Shown here in pieces: positions 46,000 through 58,985 of a DNA stretch of 64,000 nt (position 1 is its first letter; each line of letters starts with the position of its first letter). The notes under the pieces are model-generated. The model was given only the letters and a program-made list of their open reading frames with translations. It was not told the DNA's origin and searched no databases. The position numbers and the translations under genes were made by a program. Source of the stretch: Dermanyssus gallinae (Eukaryota; Arthropoda; Arachnida; Mesostigmata; Dermanyssidae); NCBI GenBank assembly GCA_003439945.1, contig QVRM01000484.1, positions 310,001 through 374,000 of the forward strand, in the 5' to 3' direction.

Positions 46000-47170
46000 T
46001 GATTTGTAATATCTCACAGAACGTTTTGCAGTCTTAGGATCGCTACGGTTTGCCGTATATCACTCAGATATGATCAAATCACAACATTATTACGTACCGA
46101 TCGAAGCACGGCCAGAATTAGGTAAAATAAAAAGCTGTGGAATACTGTGGAAAGCGGCAGCCGTGGTGAGGATGAGAAATTGCACATAGATAAATAGATC
46201 ATGGACTTATGGTTTGGTTATGCCTGTATGTCTTCTTAAAGATTCGTTATGCTCCAGGGAATGCTGATTCGTTTAGAACATACTCGTGATGGTCGCCAAA
46301 ATACGAAGGCCTTCTTCAATATAGGGAATTTTGGAATCTGTGCCGCTGGTGTTACCACAAGTGAGGAATTCACAAACTCGCTAAATCGGCGCCGTCCTCT
46401 ATTACCTCTTGCTCAGAATTGCGTGGCAATTTGCCGACAACTATAGGCACCGACAGTGTAGCCGAGAAAACGCTGCAGTTTGTATTTTGACGTTGACCTA
46501 GATAACCACATTCAGAAGCGAAGTGAGCAATAGAGAAAAACTGCGGCGGCTACCGATACCGATAGTATGCGGCGAATGTTTCTTGAAAGCAAACGTAAGC
46601 AAGGGAACTTAAACTTTTAAGTCAGCAATTTGGGAATTTGAGCCGCAGCGCATACTTATGTTTGTGGAAGTTTTTTTGTTTGTTTTTGTTTATGTTTAAT
46701 CTGTGCTGTTGTGGCGTGTGCGTCTCACTTACAGACATAGAGCGACAATTCTTATGCACCTGACGCCACGTTTTTACGTGGACCCTATATAGTTAGAAGC
46801 GCGTGTCCACATTCGACGTATTCGAACCGATCAACCATTGTTAAGTAAGCAGCTGCAAAATTGTTGTGCACACATACGCTGTTTTCTAGATCAGCTCGAT
46901 ATCGAGTAATCTATATTTACTTATGGATAGATTTTAGACATGTACACACAATAATTATTCTAGTCATTATTATTATTATTGTGCATGCACGTACACATCG
47001 ACATGTACGCGCACATACGCATGTGCTTGATGAGATCGAAACGATTGCTACAATACACTCGCTGGTGCGATATCTGTGCTGCAAACGGCTGTCTGCCATA
47101 CCGGCCGCAAGCGAGCGGCTGGGAAGTGCCGCGCGAAGTGCTGTGAAGTGCTCACGGTGACGTTGAGGAC
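46000..47170. other. non-coding stretch
   Basis: No gene recognised. The 65-codon frame at 46249-46446 has no recognisable features. Confidence 0.45.
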
Positions 47171-50100
47171 CGGTCGTACGGTCTCACCAGTGAGCATATG
47201 GTATCTTTCTTCTTTTTCTCCCTCTCTCTTTCTCTTCCTCTTTCCCACTTTTCCGTCATCTTTTCATTTTGCTGTTGTTGTTGTTGTTGTTGCCCTCACT
47301 GTTGTTGTGGTTGTTGATGATGATGATGCCGCTTCAACTGTTGTTGTTGTTCTGCATTGGTTGGTTGCCATTGCGGTGCCATTCGACGTCGACTTCATCA
47401 TCAAGTCTTTTTTATCATCATCATCGGCGGCGGCGGCGGCAGTATTCTGTTGTTGCTGTGTTGATGTTGTTGTCTGTGTTGTCTGCGGTCATTGTCGTCA
47501 TCATGACAACCAGCCGCAGCATCATTAGCATCATCATCATCATCATCATCACCACCACCACCACCACCACCACCACCACCACCACTACCATCACCATCAT
47601 GATCAACAACCGCAAAGTTGACGTCCCTTCATCTGCCCTTCCCTCTTCTCTCCCGCTGGATTGACCGCGTGAAGACCGACTTCAGACACGGCCGGGGTCA
47701 ACGACCGCGCCAACCAACCGGCCAACCAACCAAGCGACCGACCGACCAACCAACCAAGACTTTCGTCCAGGCAACCAGCCAGTGAAGTTGCGGCCGCCGC
47801 TGCTGTTTCTTCTGCTGCTGCTGCGACGTCTTCTGCTTCTGGTGTTTCTGCTTTGTCGCCGACGTAGTCGACGCAGCCGTGGTTGTAGTGGTAGTGGCAA
47901 GCGGGGAGGGACAGGGGTGGGGGGAGGTGGTGGGGTGAAGGGAACGAGCGGGGGGTGGTTGTTGTTCTTTGCTATTTTATGTATTAGCTGCTTGCTCGGT
48001 CGCTGGCTCGTTGCGCGGGTCGGGGCCGACATGACGCCGATGGCGGCGGCAGTGGCGGCAATGGCGGCGGCGACGGTGCACGACGTCTCTAAAATAGCAC
48101 ACGGACAAACGGACGGACGGATGGATGGACCGACCGACAAACACAACCAAAGCACACTATGCTCACACACACACGCTCACACATACATACTACACGTAAC
48201 ACACAGAAGACGTTGCACGACGTAGTCGAAACGCAAAGCAACAACAACAATAACAACAATCAGCAACAACAACAACAACTTCAAACGCACACCCACACGC
48301 CGCTCTCAGGTGATGCTCAGTCACTCGTGTTACACAGATATCTAGACATCCAATACTGCCATTGCCATCGCCTTTAGCTTCACTTCAGTATCGTCATCAT
48401 CATAATCGTGAAAACACCGTATCAGTCATTGTTCATCGGCAGACATGCCGCATATAACCGGCGAAGACGAGCCAGAGAACCGTGCAACGACGTGCAAGCT
48501 GTGCATCAAACACCAACACCAATACTACCATTACCACCACCACTACCAGCAGCAGCAGAAGAAGTTGTGGTTTGACGAGAAAGGACAGACTAAAACTACA
48601 ACCGCAGTCGTTGCTACCGCAATGGCTGGCGTCAGCCATTGCTTCTACCGTCATAACAACCACAACAATAACAACAATGAGGACAGCAACAGCAGCAACA
48701 ACAAGATCGACCACAACATTACACACAACAACAACAACAACAATAACAATGACAGCATCATCATCATCATTATCATTATCATCGACGATGACCACGACGA
48801 CTACAGCAACTGCAACAATAATAATAATAATAATAATAATAGTGTCCAAGCACCAGGGCAGCACGGTAATAGTGGGCTACAGGCCAACGAGCTTTTGTGT
48901 CTGCCTGCTTGCCTGCCTATCTGTGTGCCTATCTGTCTGTCTGTCTGTCAGTGGGTCTGGGCCCGCGTACCCATTCGCCTGTTTATCTATCTATACGTTT
49001 GTCTGTCTGTTGATGTATTTATTGCTCGTTGCTACTTACTGCTGGCACTTTCTGATCGATCGACGGATCGATCCATCCAGCCATCGAATTTATTGATTGG
49101 TTGGTCGTCGTTGCTTTCTTGCAATTCTTCATCCTGCGGCGTTCGTGTTCGATAGGCGTACGAGTTTCCAGTTGTGCCAGCGAGTTGATCGGCGGCGGTA
49201 GCGACAGCAGCGGCAACGACAATGACGGCTGCTTGTTCTGCATTAACTTCGACTACGTAGCAACAGTAGTACCAATAACAGCAGTAGTAGTAGTAGTAGT
49301 GGTACGCGCAGCGCCGCCACCGGTTCTGTCAGCAGCAGCATCCGCAGCCATAGCAGCCACGCCGGGTCAAAGTGGAATCAGCTCGCAGTGCTGTAATCAG
49401 CTGACGTTGGTCGGCGTCGGCGTCGTCGTCGTCAGCGTCATCGCCGTCGTCGCCGAGCGCCGGCGATGATGCACGAGGTTGCCATAGTCGCGCTGTTGTC
49501 GTACTTATTGTGGCACACCAGCCCTGCTTATAGAGTAAGGCCGGCTACAGTGGTTCCGGCTCGGGTTCAGGCTCGAGTTTGGGATCGTGCCGCTGCTGTT
49601 TCTGATGCTGCTGCTGCGAGGTAAAGCCAGCCGCCAACCACCAGTCAGCCAAAATACATCTCCAGTCATTCAATCCCAGAAGATCCCTTCTGGCCAATAC
49701 ATGCATGTCTACGTGCAACGTACGTGTACAAGCCTATCCCGTCGGTTGGTTCAATTGTGTATGTGTTTGTGTGTGTGTCTGTTTTGTTCGAGCTGTCTCG
49801 CATCGCAAAACGATGGCGACGAGCATTTCTATCTGTCTATTTGTCACTCAGTCTCTGCCTGCCAGTCTATATGTCCTGTTGGTTTATCTATTTGCCCGCC
49901 GTTTGTCTGTCGGTTTGTCTGTCTGTCTGTGTGTTCGTCGAACCAACACCCAGGCCTAGAGACACCTGGGGTGCTGCACACCAAGGCACGCCGGCACATG
50001 ACACCGTTCCCGATCGTGTTTCCTTTCGTCTTATCCCTCGCTGCCGGCGTCGTCATCATCGTTGTCGTCGTCGGAGGCGGCAACAAATTCGCGGCCGGCG

Positions 50101-51350
50101 TCTGGCCGAACCACCTGGTCACATTCCTATCCATGGAAAAGAAAAACGCAACGACTCTGGATCGACATATTGTTCAATAAGTTGTTGTTGTTGTCGTTGT
50201 TTTTTATGATATGAGTTTTTTTTGTTTATTTATTTTTCTTAATTGAATATGGTTGTACCATATGTGGTACACTTTGGATATAAATGTCTTATGGTGCAAC
50301 CATCACACCACTCGTTTCGTTTTATTCCGTTTAAATATTGAGTTCCTGTTTTGCGCTCTGCTCGCATATCATTCCACGGTGCCGCGATCGACTGTGAGGA
50401 CAACAACAACAACAACGGTAGTTACAACTAAGACGACAACAGCAACACCAACAGCTGCCCTTACTGCTACAGCCACCGATTTGACTTTGACCGCAACTCA
50501 AAGACAATGACGACGACGACGACGACGATGATGATGATGATGATGGTGATGGTGATGCTGATGATGCTGATCATCCAATGAATGAATGAGTTGAATGGTT
50601 GACTCGACCGACTAGCAGAAACAATTGTAGTAGGATTCGAGCCGCACCGTTTCGCCCGTAGCTATGCCGGTAGTTTGCCGAGCCGCCGCGGGGAGCCGGG
50701 GGTGGGGGGGGGGGGGGGCAGTGACTTTGCTGCTGGTGCTGCTCGCGTATTTGTTGCCATGCAGACACCCATTGTCGCCTGCGTTTTATGCTGCAGCTTC
50801 GAACAAAAAACGTCCAGCGGTTCCAGCGACAGCAGCAGCAGCATCAGCAACAGTAGTAACATAAGCAGAAAAGCAAGCAGAGTCCAAAGTCGAAGCTGCT
50901 GCTGCTGCGACTACTTCAGCTTGTGCCTCTACAGAACTGGCAATAGCGACGACGGCGGCGGCTGCGGCGGCGGCAGTGGTCAAAGGAGAGGAGGCGGCAG
51001 CTTGAGAAAGCTGCCCGGCAGAAGTAGCTCACACCAACAAACAGCAGCAGCAACAACAACAAAAACAACAACAACAGCATCATTATCATGACCATCACCA
51101 CTACCGTCATCGTCATCAGCATCATCTGGATAGTAATAGTAATGGTGATGAAACTCCAAGCGGCATCAGCGGCAGCAGCAGCAACATTTCGGCAGTGGTC
51201 GGTCGTTGTTCAACGCTGAGCTGATAAGCGAGTGGCCCCGTTGTTCGATGATGATGATGATGATGATGATGCTGCTGATGTTGAAGTTGTTGTCGGGTCG
51301 GTGAGGAGGTGAGGAGCGGGGCCGGGACGCCTGAATCTATGTCACGAGTG
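47171..51350. repeat. dense trinucleotide and tetranucleotide repeat block
   Basis: TTG arrays at 47.27-47.35 kb, CAT/CAC at 47525-47600, CAAC/CGAC at 47.7-47.76 kb, GGACGGACGG at 48.11 kb, CAA at 48.24-48.28 kb, CAA/TCA/AAT at 48655-48840, CTGT at 48.9-49.0 and 49.9 kb, TAG at 49.28-49.30 kb, CGT at 49.42-49.45 kb, GAT at 50.5-50.57 kb, poly-G at 50703-50718, CAG/CAA at 50.83-50.86 and 51.04-51.08 kb, GAT at 51248-51274. Confidence 0.75.
48445..49155 (+). CDS. long ATG open frame over repeats, doubtful
   Basis: A 236-codon frame starting at an ATG in fair context (CAGACATGC). The first 75 or so residues are complex (ITGEDEPENR, CKLCIKHQ, KKLWFDEKGQTK), but the rest is poly-Asn, poly-Ile and Asp runs read from CAA/TCA/AAT arrays, then Cys/Leu-rich sequence from CTGT repeats. 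An overlapping frame is also open for 200 codons. The start may be a real exon; the whole is unlikely to be a protein. Confidence 0.15.
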   Translation: MPHITGEDEPENRATTCKLCIKHQHQYYHYHHHYQQQQKKLWFDEKGQTKTTTAVVATAMAGVSHCFYRHNNHNNNNNEDSNSSNNKIDHNITHNNNNNNNNDSIIIIIIIIIDDDHDDYSNCNNNNNNNNNSVQAPGQHGNSGLQANELLCLPACLPICVPICLSVCQWVWARVPIRLFIYLYVCLSVDVFIARCYLLLALSDRSTDRSIQPSNLLIGWSSLLSCNSSSCGVRVR

Positions 51351-51426
51351 GCCGAACGCAACGACCAGCCGATTTACACACTCTTCGCACAGGCCACGAC
51401 ATGTATGTATATATATATATACACAT

Positions 51427-51461
<35 letters not shown>

Positions 51462-52273
51462 TCGTCTCTAAGCTGATGTAAACGACACCTTGCCACCGAG
51501 TAAGGCAGTCAGTCACCAACCAGCCAACTATAGTCAGGAGCAAGCGCTAGTACACAAGTGTCCTTCCGCGCAGCTGACGTTCATTCGACCACAGACGCAG
51601 GTAGACGACAGATACACAGACAGACTTGACAAAAGATGATCTCTCGCTCTCTCTCTTCCTCTCTTCTCTCTCTGTGTGTCTTGGTATCCGTTGTTGCTGC
51701 TCCTACAACAGTTAGTTCTGTTGCTCTGCTATGTGCTCTGTAGTGTATTTGGCGAACAAAGCGGACCACGTGCGGCCCGTAGTTGGGACGCCCGCGCCGC
51801 GCCCGCGAACCAACCAACCAACCAACCAACGAACGAACAACCACGAACGGGAACGGACTGCCTAATGTCTGCCTCCAGAGGCAGGCGGCAGTCCGCTCTC
51901 GAGTTCGGTCATTGTGGAGTCGGGCCGATCACGCCGTTGTGCACTGTTTCGTGCCACCACCCGCTTACTATGTCGTTCGTCAACGGACCCACCGGACCAC
52001 AACAGCCAACAGCAGACAACATAGTAGATACGGCGGTCTAGAGACAAAAGAGAATCAAATACTACCACCACTACAACTTGTACTACTACTACTGCTACTA
52101 CAACGCCAACTGCCCACGAAAAAGGTGGCGTCGTTTACCTGCCTGCCTACTGCCGAACGAACAACACCAACGACCGACCGACCAACCGGGGCCGCAAAAA
52201 TCTTATTACCACTACTACAACTGCTACTACCACCACAACTGCTGTAAATGCCCAAGAAAGACAGCAGCTGTAC

Positions 52274-52304
<31 letters not shown>

Positions 52305-53436
52305 CCATTGCCTGTTATGATACCAGTCAACTTAATATTGACTCTACTTAATAGTCGTGGCCCCAGCCGCCAGCAGCCCTTTAAAGCGCCCAAAATATGG
52401 CCAAGCGGAAGCGGATGGCCCAGTTTTCATTTATCGCCCATCGTTGCCTCGGGCGATATTATCATTAACAGATTTACCATCATCACCATCGTCGTCGTTG
52501 TCGCCGCTAAAAGGATGCACGCGCGACAGTAGTGCAGTATCTTCAGTAGAAAAAAAGCCCTTTAGCAGCTTTCGGGATTTCACGTCAGGGCGCACCGTGC
52601 CCTGACGCACGCCAGTAAGGCTACCATGTATTGACCCACAGCAAAATGTGTTTTGTGCGTAGCCATTCAGAGTCGTCCGTGCTCTGTCTACACACGATTC
52701 TGGCGCAGCATGAAGCTGGGTAAGGGGCTTAGTTTGGTCTGCCGGTCTGCCTTCTGCCATTAAGACTGGCGTCTTCGATGCTTACCGGGACTATCAAATT
52801 GAAATTACGTACGTTAGCAAACGCAAATACGGTGGCAAATACGCAAATACAGATATATCCTCGAATAGCCTGGGTACGATAGGGAAGTATCGTAGATTTA
52901 TAGAGTCAATAACGACTCGAAAACGATATGAGAGTTCTTGCGGCAGTTTGCGGCAAAAATCCCCTTCGTGCCGATGCTAGATCGCTCACAAACGGTCTGC
53001 TAAGATTGATGTTAGATTTGTGAGAGGCGTCTGAGATAGATTTGCGAAAGAATAGTACATAGCCTTCTATTGGTGTTGGCGCGAATCCGTCGAGGAACTG
53101 GGCCTTTGGCGTAATGGCATATGCTTTTGCAAGAGGGAAGAGACAACGTAACGCGCATCGCCATCATCAAAACTTGGTTCACCGGTGCGCATGATGCGCG
53201 ATTGAGGAAAATTGACGTTCTATTCCGCCCATAGAGCAGCAAATGTTACTCATATCTCAGACTTAAATAAAGATAGATATATAGATAAATAGACACCCTG
53301 CGGCCATTTGCTATTTCAATAGGGAAATCTGAAATAGAATCATACGCCAGCAACGGGCCCCGGTGGCCCTTCTACGGCGGAATGCCCAGCTCGCATGTTT
53401 CTCCTAGTGTATATATATATATATATGGGTATCTCA

Positions 53437-53486
<50 letters not shown>

Positions 53487-53830
53487 GGGTACAGATCGGT
53501 ACGTACTGCCGGCAGCGGCGAGTAGTACGATGCTATTCAAGACTATCCACTATTACAACTACTCCCAACCTTAATACTACGCTTTGTGCTACTATATCGA
53601 AGATAACGGCAGCGCATATCCCTTCAGGCATTTAATGATGATGATGATGATGGTGATAATGAGTATCAATCATCATTAGCATTATATCGACACATCGACA
53701 CAACAACAACAACGATTATGAAGCGCTTTGAAGAAGCAACACGCAACGTTGCTCGTCTAACTGTTGGTCGACTGTTCGCGATCTGGCTGGCACTGCCGAC
53801 CAACTACTTGCCGGTCGGTCGGTCTAGCTG
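51351..53830. other. non-coding stretch with (AT)n runs
   Basis: (AT)n at 51405-51459 (interrupted), 52279-52303, 53410-53426 and 53443-53480; a CCAA run at 51805-51830; a 9-bp-arm hairpin at 52583-52607. A frame at about 51676-52041 begins hydrophobic but has no ATG. A weak box A-like motif near 53111 has only a poor box B downstream. Confidence 0.45.
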
Positions 53831-53833
53831 GCT

Positions 53834-54040
53834 GGAAAAGCTGAATGAGCTGAAAGAGCTGGAAGAACAACTAGAAAAGCTGGAAGAGCAAGAAGAGTTA
53901 GAAGAACAACTAGAAAAGCTGGAAGAGCTAGAAAAGTGGAAGAGCTGAAATAACTGAAAGAGCTGAACGAGCTGAAAGAACTAGGCGAGCTGAAAGGAAA
54001 AACTGAAATAGCTGGAAGAATTGAAAGACCTGAAAGAACA
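53834..54040 (+). repeat. 9-bp minisatellite (GAGCTGAAA-like)
   Basis: About 207 bp of degenerate nine-base units such as GAAAAGCTG, AAAGAGCTG and GAAGAACAA. In one frame (ATG 53718 to TGA 53946-53948) it encodes a Glu/Leu/Lys coiled-coil-like tail, but the repeat continues about 90 bp past the stop with frame shifts, so the protein frame is probably incidental. Confidence 0.8.
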
Positions 54041-54545
54041 TGTATGATGTTGCTTCTGCTGCTGCTGTTGCCGAAGCTAGGCCTGCAGCATGCTGGTCGC
54101 GTCTTTGTCATGTTTGGAATGCTGCGATTGCTACTAACAAACTATCGCTGTTGCTGTCATTATTGCTGCTGCTGCTGATGTTGTTGTTATTGTTGCTGCT
54201 GTTGCTGTTGTTGAGGCAATTGACTCAGTGAGTAAAACGTTGTAAGCCATAATCACAGCTTCCCTTGTTCTGTTGTTGTTGTTGTTGCTGCTGCTGCCGC
54301 TGCCGATGATGCTGATAATAATGTTGCAGCTACTGCTGTTGTGTTGGGGCCGTGTCGGAACCGCTGGAGCGCTAGAGCTCTGAAGTCCTGAGGCCGTGAC
54401 CGACGAGCATGCTTCTGAAGTGTGCATCGTTGTAAAGCTGCTGCTGCCGCCGCCGCCGCCTCTACTTCTAGTACAACAGCAATGTAGTTGCCGTTGTTGT
54501 TGTTGTTGATGCCGTTGTTCCTCTGTATCATCAGCTGTAGGAGAA
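54041..54545. repeat. CTG/TTG trinucleotide block
   Basis: Successive CTG, TTG and GCC arrays. Frames over it are low complexity. Confidence 0.8.
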
Positions 54546-55590
54546 GTTCGAACAACAGAACATGAGGTGATCGGTCAACACAATATTGATCTTCCCGTCT
54601 TCTCCCCCGCCAGCGCAGCTGCCGCCCCCCGTCCTCCCCTCCTCCCTTCATCTTTCTCAATAGCATCTCCAGATCGCATATAGCATGATCCGTGTCATGA
54701 TCGTCTTCGTCTCGCTTGGAATGCCTTGTCGTCTGTTTCCTCTAACCGACACCGCCGCCACCACCCTCCCCCTCGCCTGGTCATTGTCATTGTCGATGGA
54801 AGCTAGACTCATTGTTGTAATCATAATAATAATAATAATAATAATAATAATAGTGCAACAACGACAAACCCGTTAGCTGTAGTTACGGTTCGCAGTATTC
54901 TCCATGCGCAGACAGACTCGCTATCAACACTGCGTTAGCGCGGCGTGTTTCGTCCTCGCCGTTCGTTATCCGTAGCTCTTTGCTGTCGTTGTTGTTGTGA
55001 TGATGGTATGGTTGTTGTTATTGTTGTTCAAATCCCCGTTCTGCTGCCACGGTTGCGGCTGTCTTTGTTGTTGCGTTTACTGCTCTACTGCTTCAACCAG
55101 TACCCCTTAAGGTAGTTGGAGTTATTGTGACTTCCTGTTGTTGTCGATGTCGTCGTTAGTATTGAAAATACTATATATATAGTCAGCTCCGAGTCTGGAA
55201 TCAGCTACTAGACTCATCGAAATAATAGTGATCAGTGTGCTCTTGCTGGCTTAGTCAATAACATGCATTTTTTTGGCCAATATGCCCTTGGTTGAAAAGT
55301 CAAGAGTCTTGATTTGTCACAAAGGCCAGCTTCAACACCCTATATTAACCCAGGCAGACAAGTAAGATCATACTGTTTCGGCTATATATGCGTTTGTACG
55401 CATCTCTGGCTTCTCTCACAAGACACACAAGATTAGCTTATTAGACCAAGCGTCTGTGCTATTTGAATTAAATGACGGTGTTCTTTCCTTGGATGAAACT
55501 ATAGATTGAAAATAGTTGATGAACGTGTAGTAATATTTTTTGCAATAACCAAACAAGGCAGTCAATAAATGCCTATCTACTGCACGTAAA
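54546..55590. other. non-coding stretch
   Basis: (AAT)n at 54825-54851 and TTG short arrays near 54.99-55.03 kb. No gene recognised. Confidence 0.45.
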
Positions 55591-55601
55591 CGACCCGCAG
55601 A

Positions 55602-55717
55602 CTCGATTTAGACAAATTGCTATCTGAGGTTCACCTACCTATTGAACCTCAGGTAGCAGTTTGCAGCAGTTCAGAAACTTCTAATTTATTCCGGGAAATG
55701 TATGGTAAATCGAGTCT
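55602..55717. repeat. compound inverted repeat with 21-bp hairpin
   Basis: The inner arms about 55613-55633 and 55643-55663 pair over 21 positions; the two non-identical positions are T-G pairs, which remain paired in RNA. The loop is CCTACCTAT. An outer pair of arms, AGACTCGATTTA at about 55600-55611 and TAAATCGAGTCT at about 55706-55717, is perfect; the right side has an extra 40 bases or so between inner and outer arms. Confidence 0.75.
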
Positions 55718-55719
55718 AC

Positions 55720-58700
55720 GTTTAGAATCTAATAGAAAAGGGCACATATTTATTTACATAATTCAGGGATGGCGTGACCTTTTAAAAATACTATTTTGGT
55801 AGCGGTTCTAGACAGAAAGGCAGTAGATCAACTTTGCACATATGGACCTTTATAACAACGTATCGTGTAGTATTTCCACGTAGCAGAGAGGACATGTTGT
55901 TTTAAACAAGCAGCTTCTGACAGACAACCGTTCGTCGTTGATGTCCGTTCTGCCATTGGGCTCACGATACAGACTATAATCAAACGATTCAAGTTCATGC
56001 AAAGAACTTAGAAAGTAATACATCAACAACAACGCAAACACCAACAACATTAACAACTGCATCAATTATTGGCATATGATAAATATCTAGCGTATTAACG
56101 GATTGGAATAAACGATAATGATGTTAACTGAAGCAGCCCCTGCGGCTGCTGCTGCTGCTGAGGCGCCGGTGGTGGTGGTGGTGGTCGTGGTGGCGGTGGT
56201 GAACATCAAAGTGAGCGTAGCAATCGCCAAGCAGAATCTCATATCACCAATAGCGTCTTCTAGCTTACTTTAAGATGGGCCATCAATTGTAGATCAGCTC
56301 GACTGTGCCGATCGTGATAGCGCCCACGAGCCCATTGTCATCTTGACATCGTGACATCGACATGGTAGACGGAGGGTAGCAATGTCGGTAAGAGCACCAC
56401 CAGCAATAACAACAACAATAACAACAACAGCAATAGCAGAAGCAGCAGCAATAATAACAACAATAGATCTAGATGTCACGATAGAGCGCGTAACGCCACT
56501 AGCAAATCTGCTACTTCTTGTGCGAAAGGTTCAAGAGACGCACACACGAGCAACGCGATCGTTGTCAACGTGTCAATCCTGAAGACGCATGATTCAGTCA
56601 TTCGACAGAGCTCAAGTGACTGCCGTCGTAGTTGACCAAACAGACATCCGACCATCTGTAAAATCGGCCGATGCGTAAAGTAAAGGCAACCACAACAACA
56701 ACAACCACAACGGTGTCAACAGAAGCTGCATCAGCAGCAGCAGGAGCAACAACAATGTGCCCAGTTCAGCTCAATCTCACGTCTGACTCTGATTTCCTGA
56801 CATCGCTGGATAGTACAAATCAGAACCGACCCCGGATTTAGCCGATGGTTAGGGCTCATGGCAGGCAATGCCTTGCCGATGCCCAGAAGACTTTCCTCGG
56901 TAAGATGCCTTGGTAAACGAAAGGTTTGCCTCAGGAGCTGCGTACTGAATAACCCGATGACGGCCCATTACTGTTGGCCAAACCCATAACACGAATTGTA
57001 TCAACTTTTTGGCACAAAAGGCGTCGAAGCGCCGCCGATACCGAGAGGTCTAGTTGGCCATTTGAACGCGCATCTCTAGTCATTGAGAGGAATGTTTTAT
57101 AAAATTGAAAAAATGCAAATGTGGCGGTAAAATTGAAAATGTGACAGTGTTCACGAGGGATATCTTAACTTTCCTTGAGCAATAAGCAAAGGCCAATGCC
57201 ACTACAATGCGTTAATGGGGATGAGCATCGTGCACTTGAATCGGCAAGCAATCTAAAACATCTGTTCGCACAGCCTATCGTTCTTTCAGTCGAATTTTTA
57301 ATGGTTGCTCAGACATCAAGTCAGCATGTTAGCTATGACCTCTTGTCTGCATCGGAACCTGTATTGAAGTGCGCCTGTACCTTATACTCTCGAAAGCAGC
57401 ATCCGATTATGATACCGTTGCAAAACCATATATAGAATCATTACGTGGGCGATGTATTAGGCATTTGGCACGCGTCCGATAATATACAAGATAGTTGCTT
57501 GTATAAGGATATAGTAAGTATGCGTGTAATGTCCAACGCCAACGCTTCCATTGACGACGCAAGAAGCAGGGCGAAGAGAGTCCCAGGCTTTTAATCACGC
57601 AGTTTAAGGGTAGTAGGGTTTTGCTTATAAGCATTCACACAAGCTGCACGACACGTGAAGGAGTTAACTGACTTCTAGAGCCCATGAGGCAGACGTCAAT
57701 GTTGTACCCGTAGTGTCTCAATCTATCATGCAAGTTCAGTCAAGGAAAGATGGTAATATGTTAAGTGGTGAACATATCTCAATGTAGCAAGATTCTTGAG
57801 TTTTCAGCACGAGAATGTTATCACGATTGAATTTGTGAATCGACTACACTGAAAGTTTTGATGCGATCGGCATGCAGCAGGTGGGCAAAACGTACTTAGT
57901 CCACGCAGACAGTCGGCTTGCAGCAGGCTTAATAATGTCACACGACTTCATGAGGACTTTATTGTGACTTTGATCGTGTTTGCCAGGTTGAGCAGCTAGA
58001 TAAGATGAAGGGAATGATGAGTTCGTTAGCTAGAGACGGGCCTAGCTTTCATATCTCTCTCGCTCTGTTGTTTCGGTTTCGGACCACTGTGCAAAACGCT
58101 TCTTCGCGTCACCTCGACATGCATCGTCTGGCGCTCGCCTCTCGGCTTGACCGCATAGCTGGTGGTTAGCCTATGACGACCGTTACAGACAGCCACCTGC
58201 AGCCCAGGCCATAGCTGTCGACGACAACGACGACGACGACAACGGGGCACCGTTGAACGTTGAAATAACGGCTCGCCAAGCTAAGTGGACCGACCAGTGT
58301 GGTTGCGGTTGTGGTTGTCTTCTAATCGTTGCTGTAATCGTTGCAATGATCGTTACAGCTCGCCCGCACCTAATGATGGTATCATCATCATCATTGCTCG
58401 TTCCGTTCTGCGATTCGAGAGTCGGGGCGGCCAGTAACAACGACGCAGCGTCCTAGCCAGAGCGAAGACAGATGACTAATTAGGACAATAAGACGAAAAA
58501 GAGGCCACTATTAGAAACAGTAGAAACGGCACCAGCAACAGCAGTAGATATAGCGGCAGCAACAACATCGGCATCAGCATAATCTAACAGAGATAGATGC
58601 GGTAGATGCCATCTCTTTTGCTAGGCGCCGTACGTACTCAGCAACATACAAGTCTAATGGGGTCGATACAACGATTCGAGCGGAGGTCGACTTAAGACGT

Positions 58701-58870
58701 AATTGTTGGAGTGGTGTTACCATATTAGCAGCAGAAACAGCAGCAGCAACAGAGCTAGTTTTGTTAGCAGAGGTGATAGAGAAGGAGTAGTTACCGCTTA
58801 AGGTATAAGACTTAGCGCCTTGCAAAGATGGAAGTTACGGCAAGAATGCCGTACCATCATAGCAGTTGTG
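55720..58870. other. non-coding stretch
   Basis: Short CTG/GGT arrays at 56.14-56.2 kb, CAA/CAG at 56.40-56.46 and 56.69-56.75 kb, GAC at 58.21-58.24 kb. Open frames at 57.2, 57.5 and 58.0-58.4 kb are not recognisable. Confidence 0.45.
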
Positions 58871-58873
58871 CCT

Positions 58874-58985
58874 GTTATCTGCTACGATTAACTACGTGAC
58901 AGTTATCTGCTACGATTGACTAGGCACCAGTGATCTGCTATGAGTAACTACGTGCCAGTTATCCGCTACGATTAGCTAGGCAATC
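58874..58985 (+). repeat. 28-bp tandem repeat, four copies
   Basis: Four contiguous 28-bp units beginning GTTATCTGCTACGATT at 58874, 58902, 58930 and 58958, with alternating halves: units 1 and 3 carry ACTACGTG, units 2 and 4 carry CTAGGCA. This implies a 56-bp higher-order unit. Confidence 0.9.

Noticed and set aside
51676..52041. Plus-strand frame with a hydrophobic, signal-like beginning
   Set aside because: No ATG at the start of the hydrophobic stretch and CCAA repeats follow.
53105..53190. Pol III-like box A (TTTGGCGTAATGG) with a weak box B
   Set aside because: Box B is poor and there is no tRNA-like folding; probably chance.
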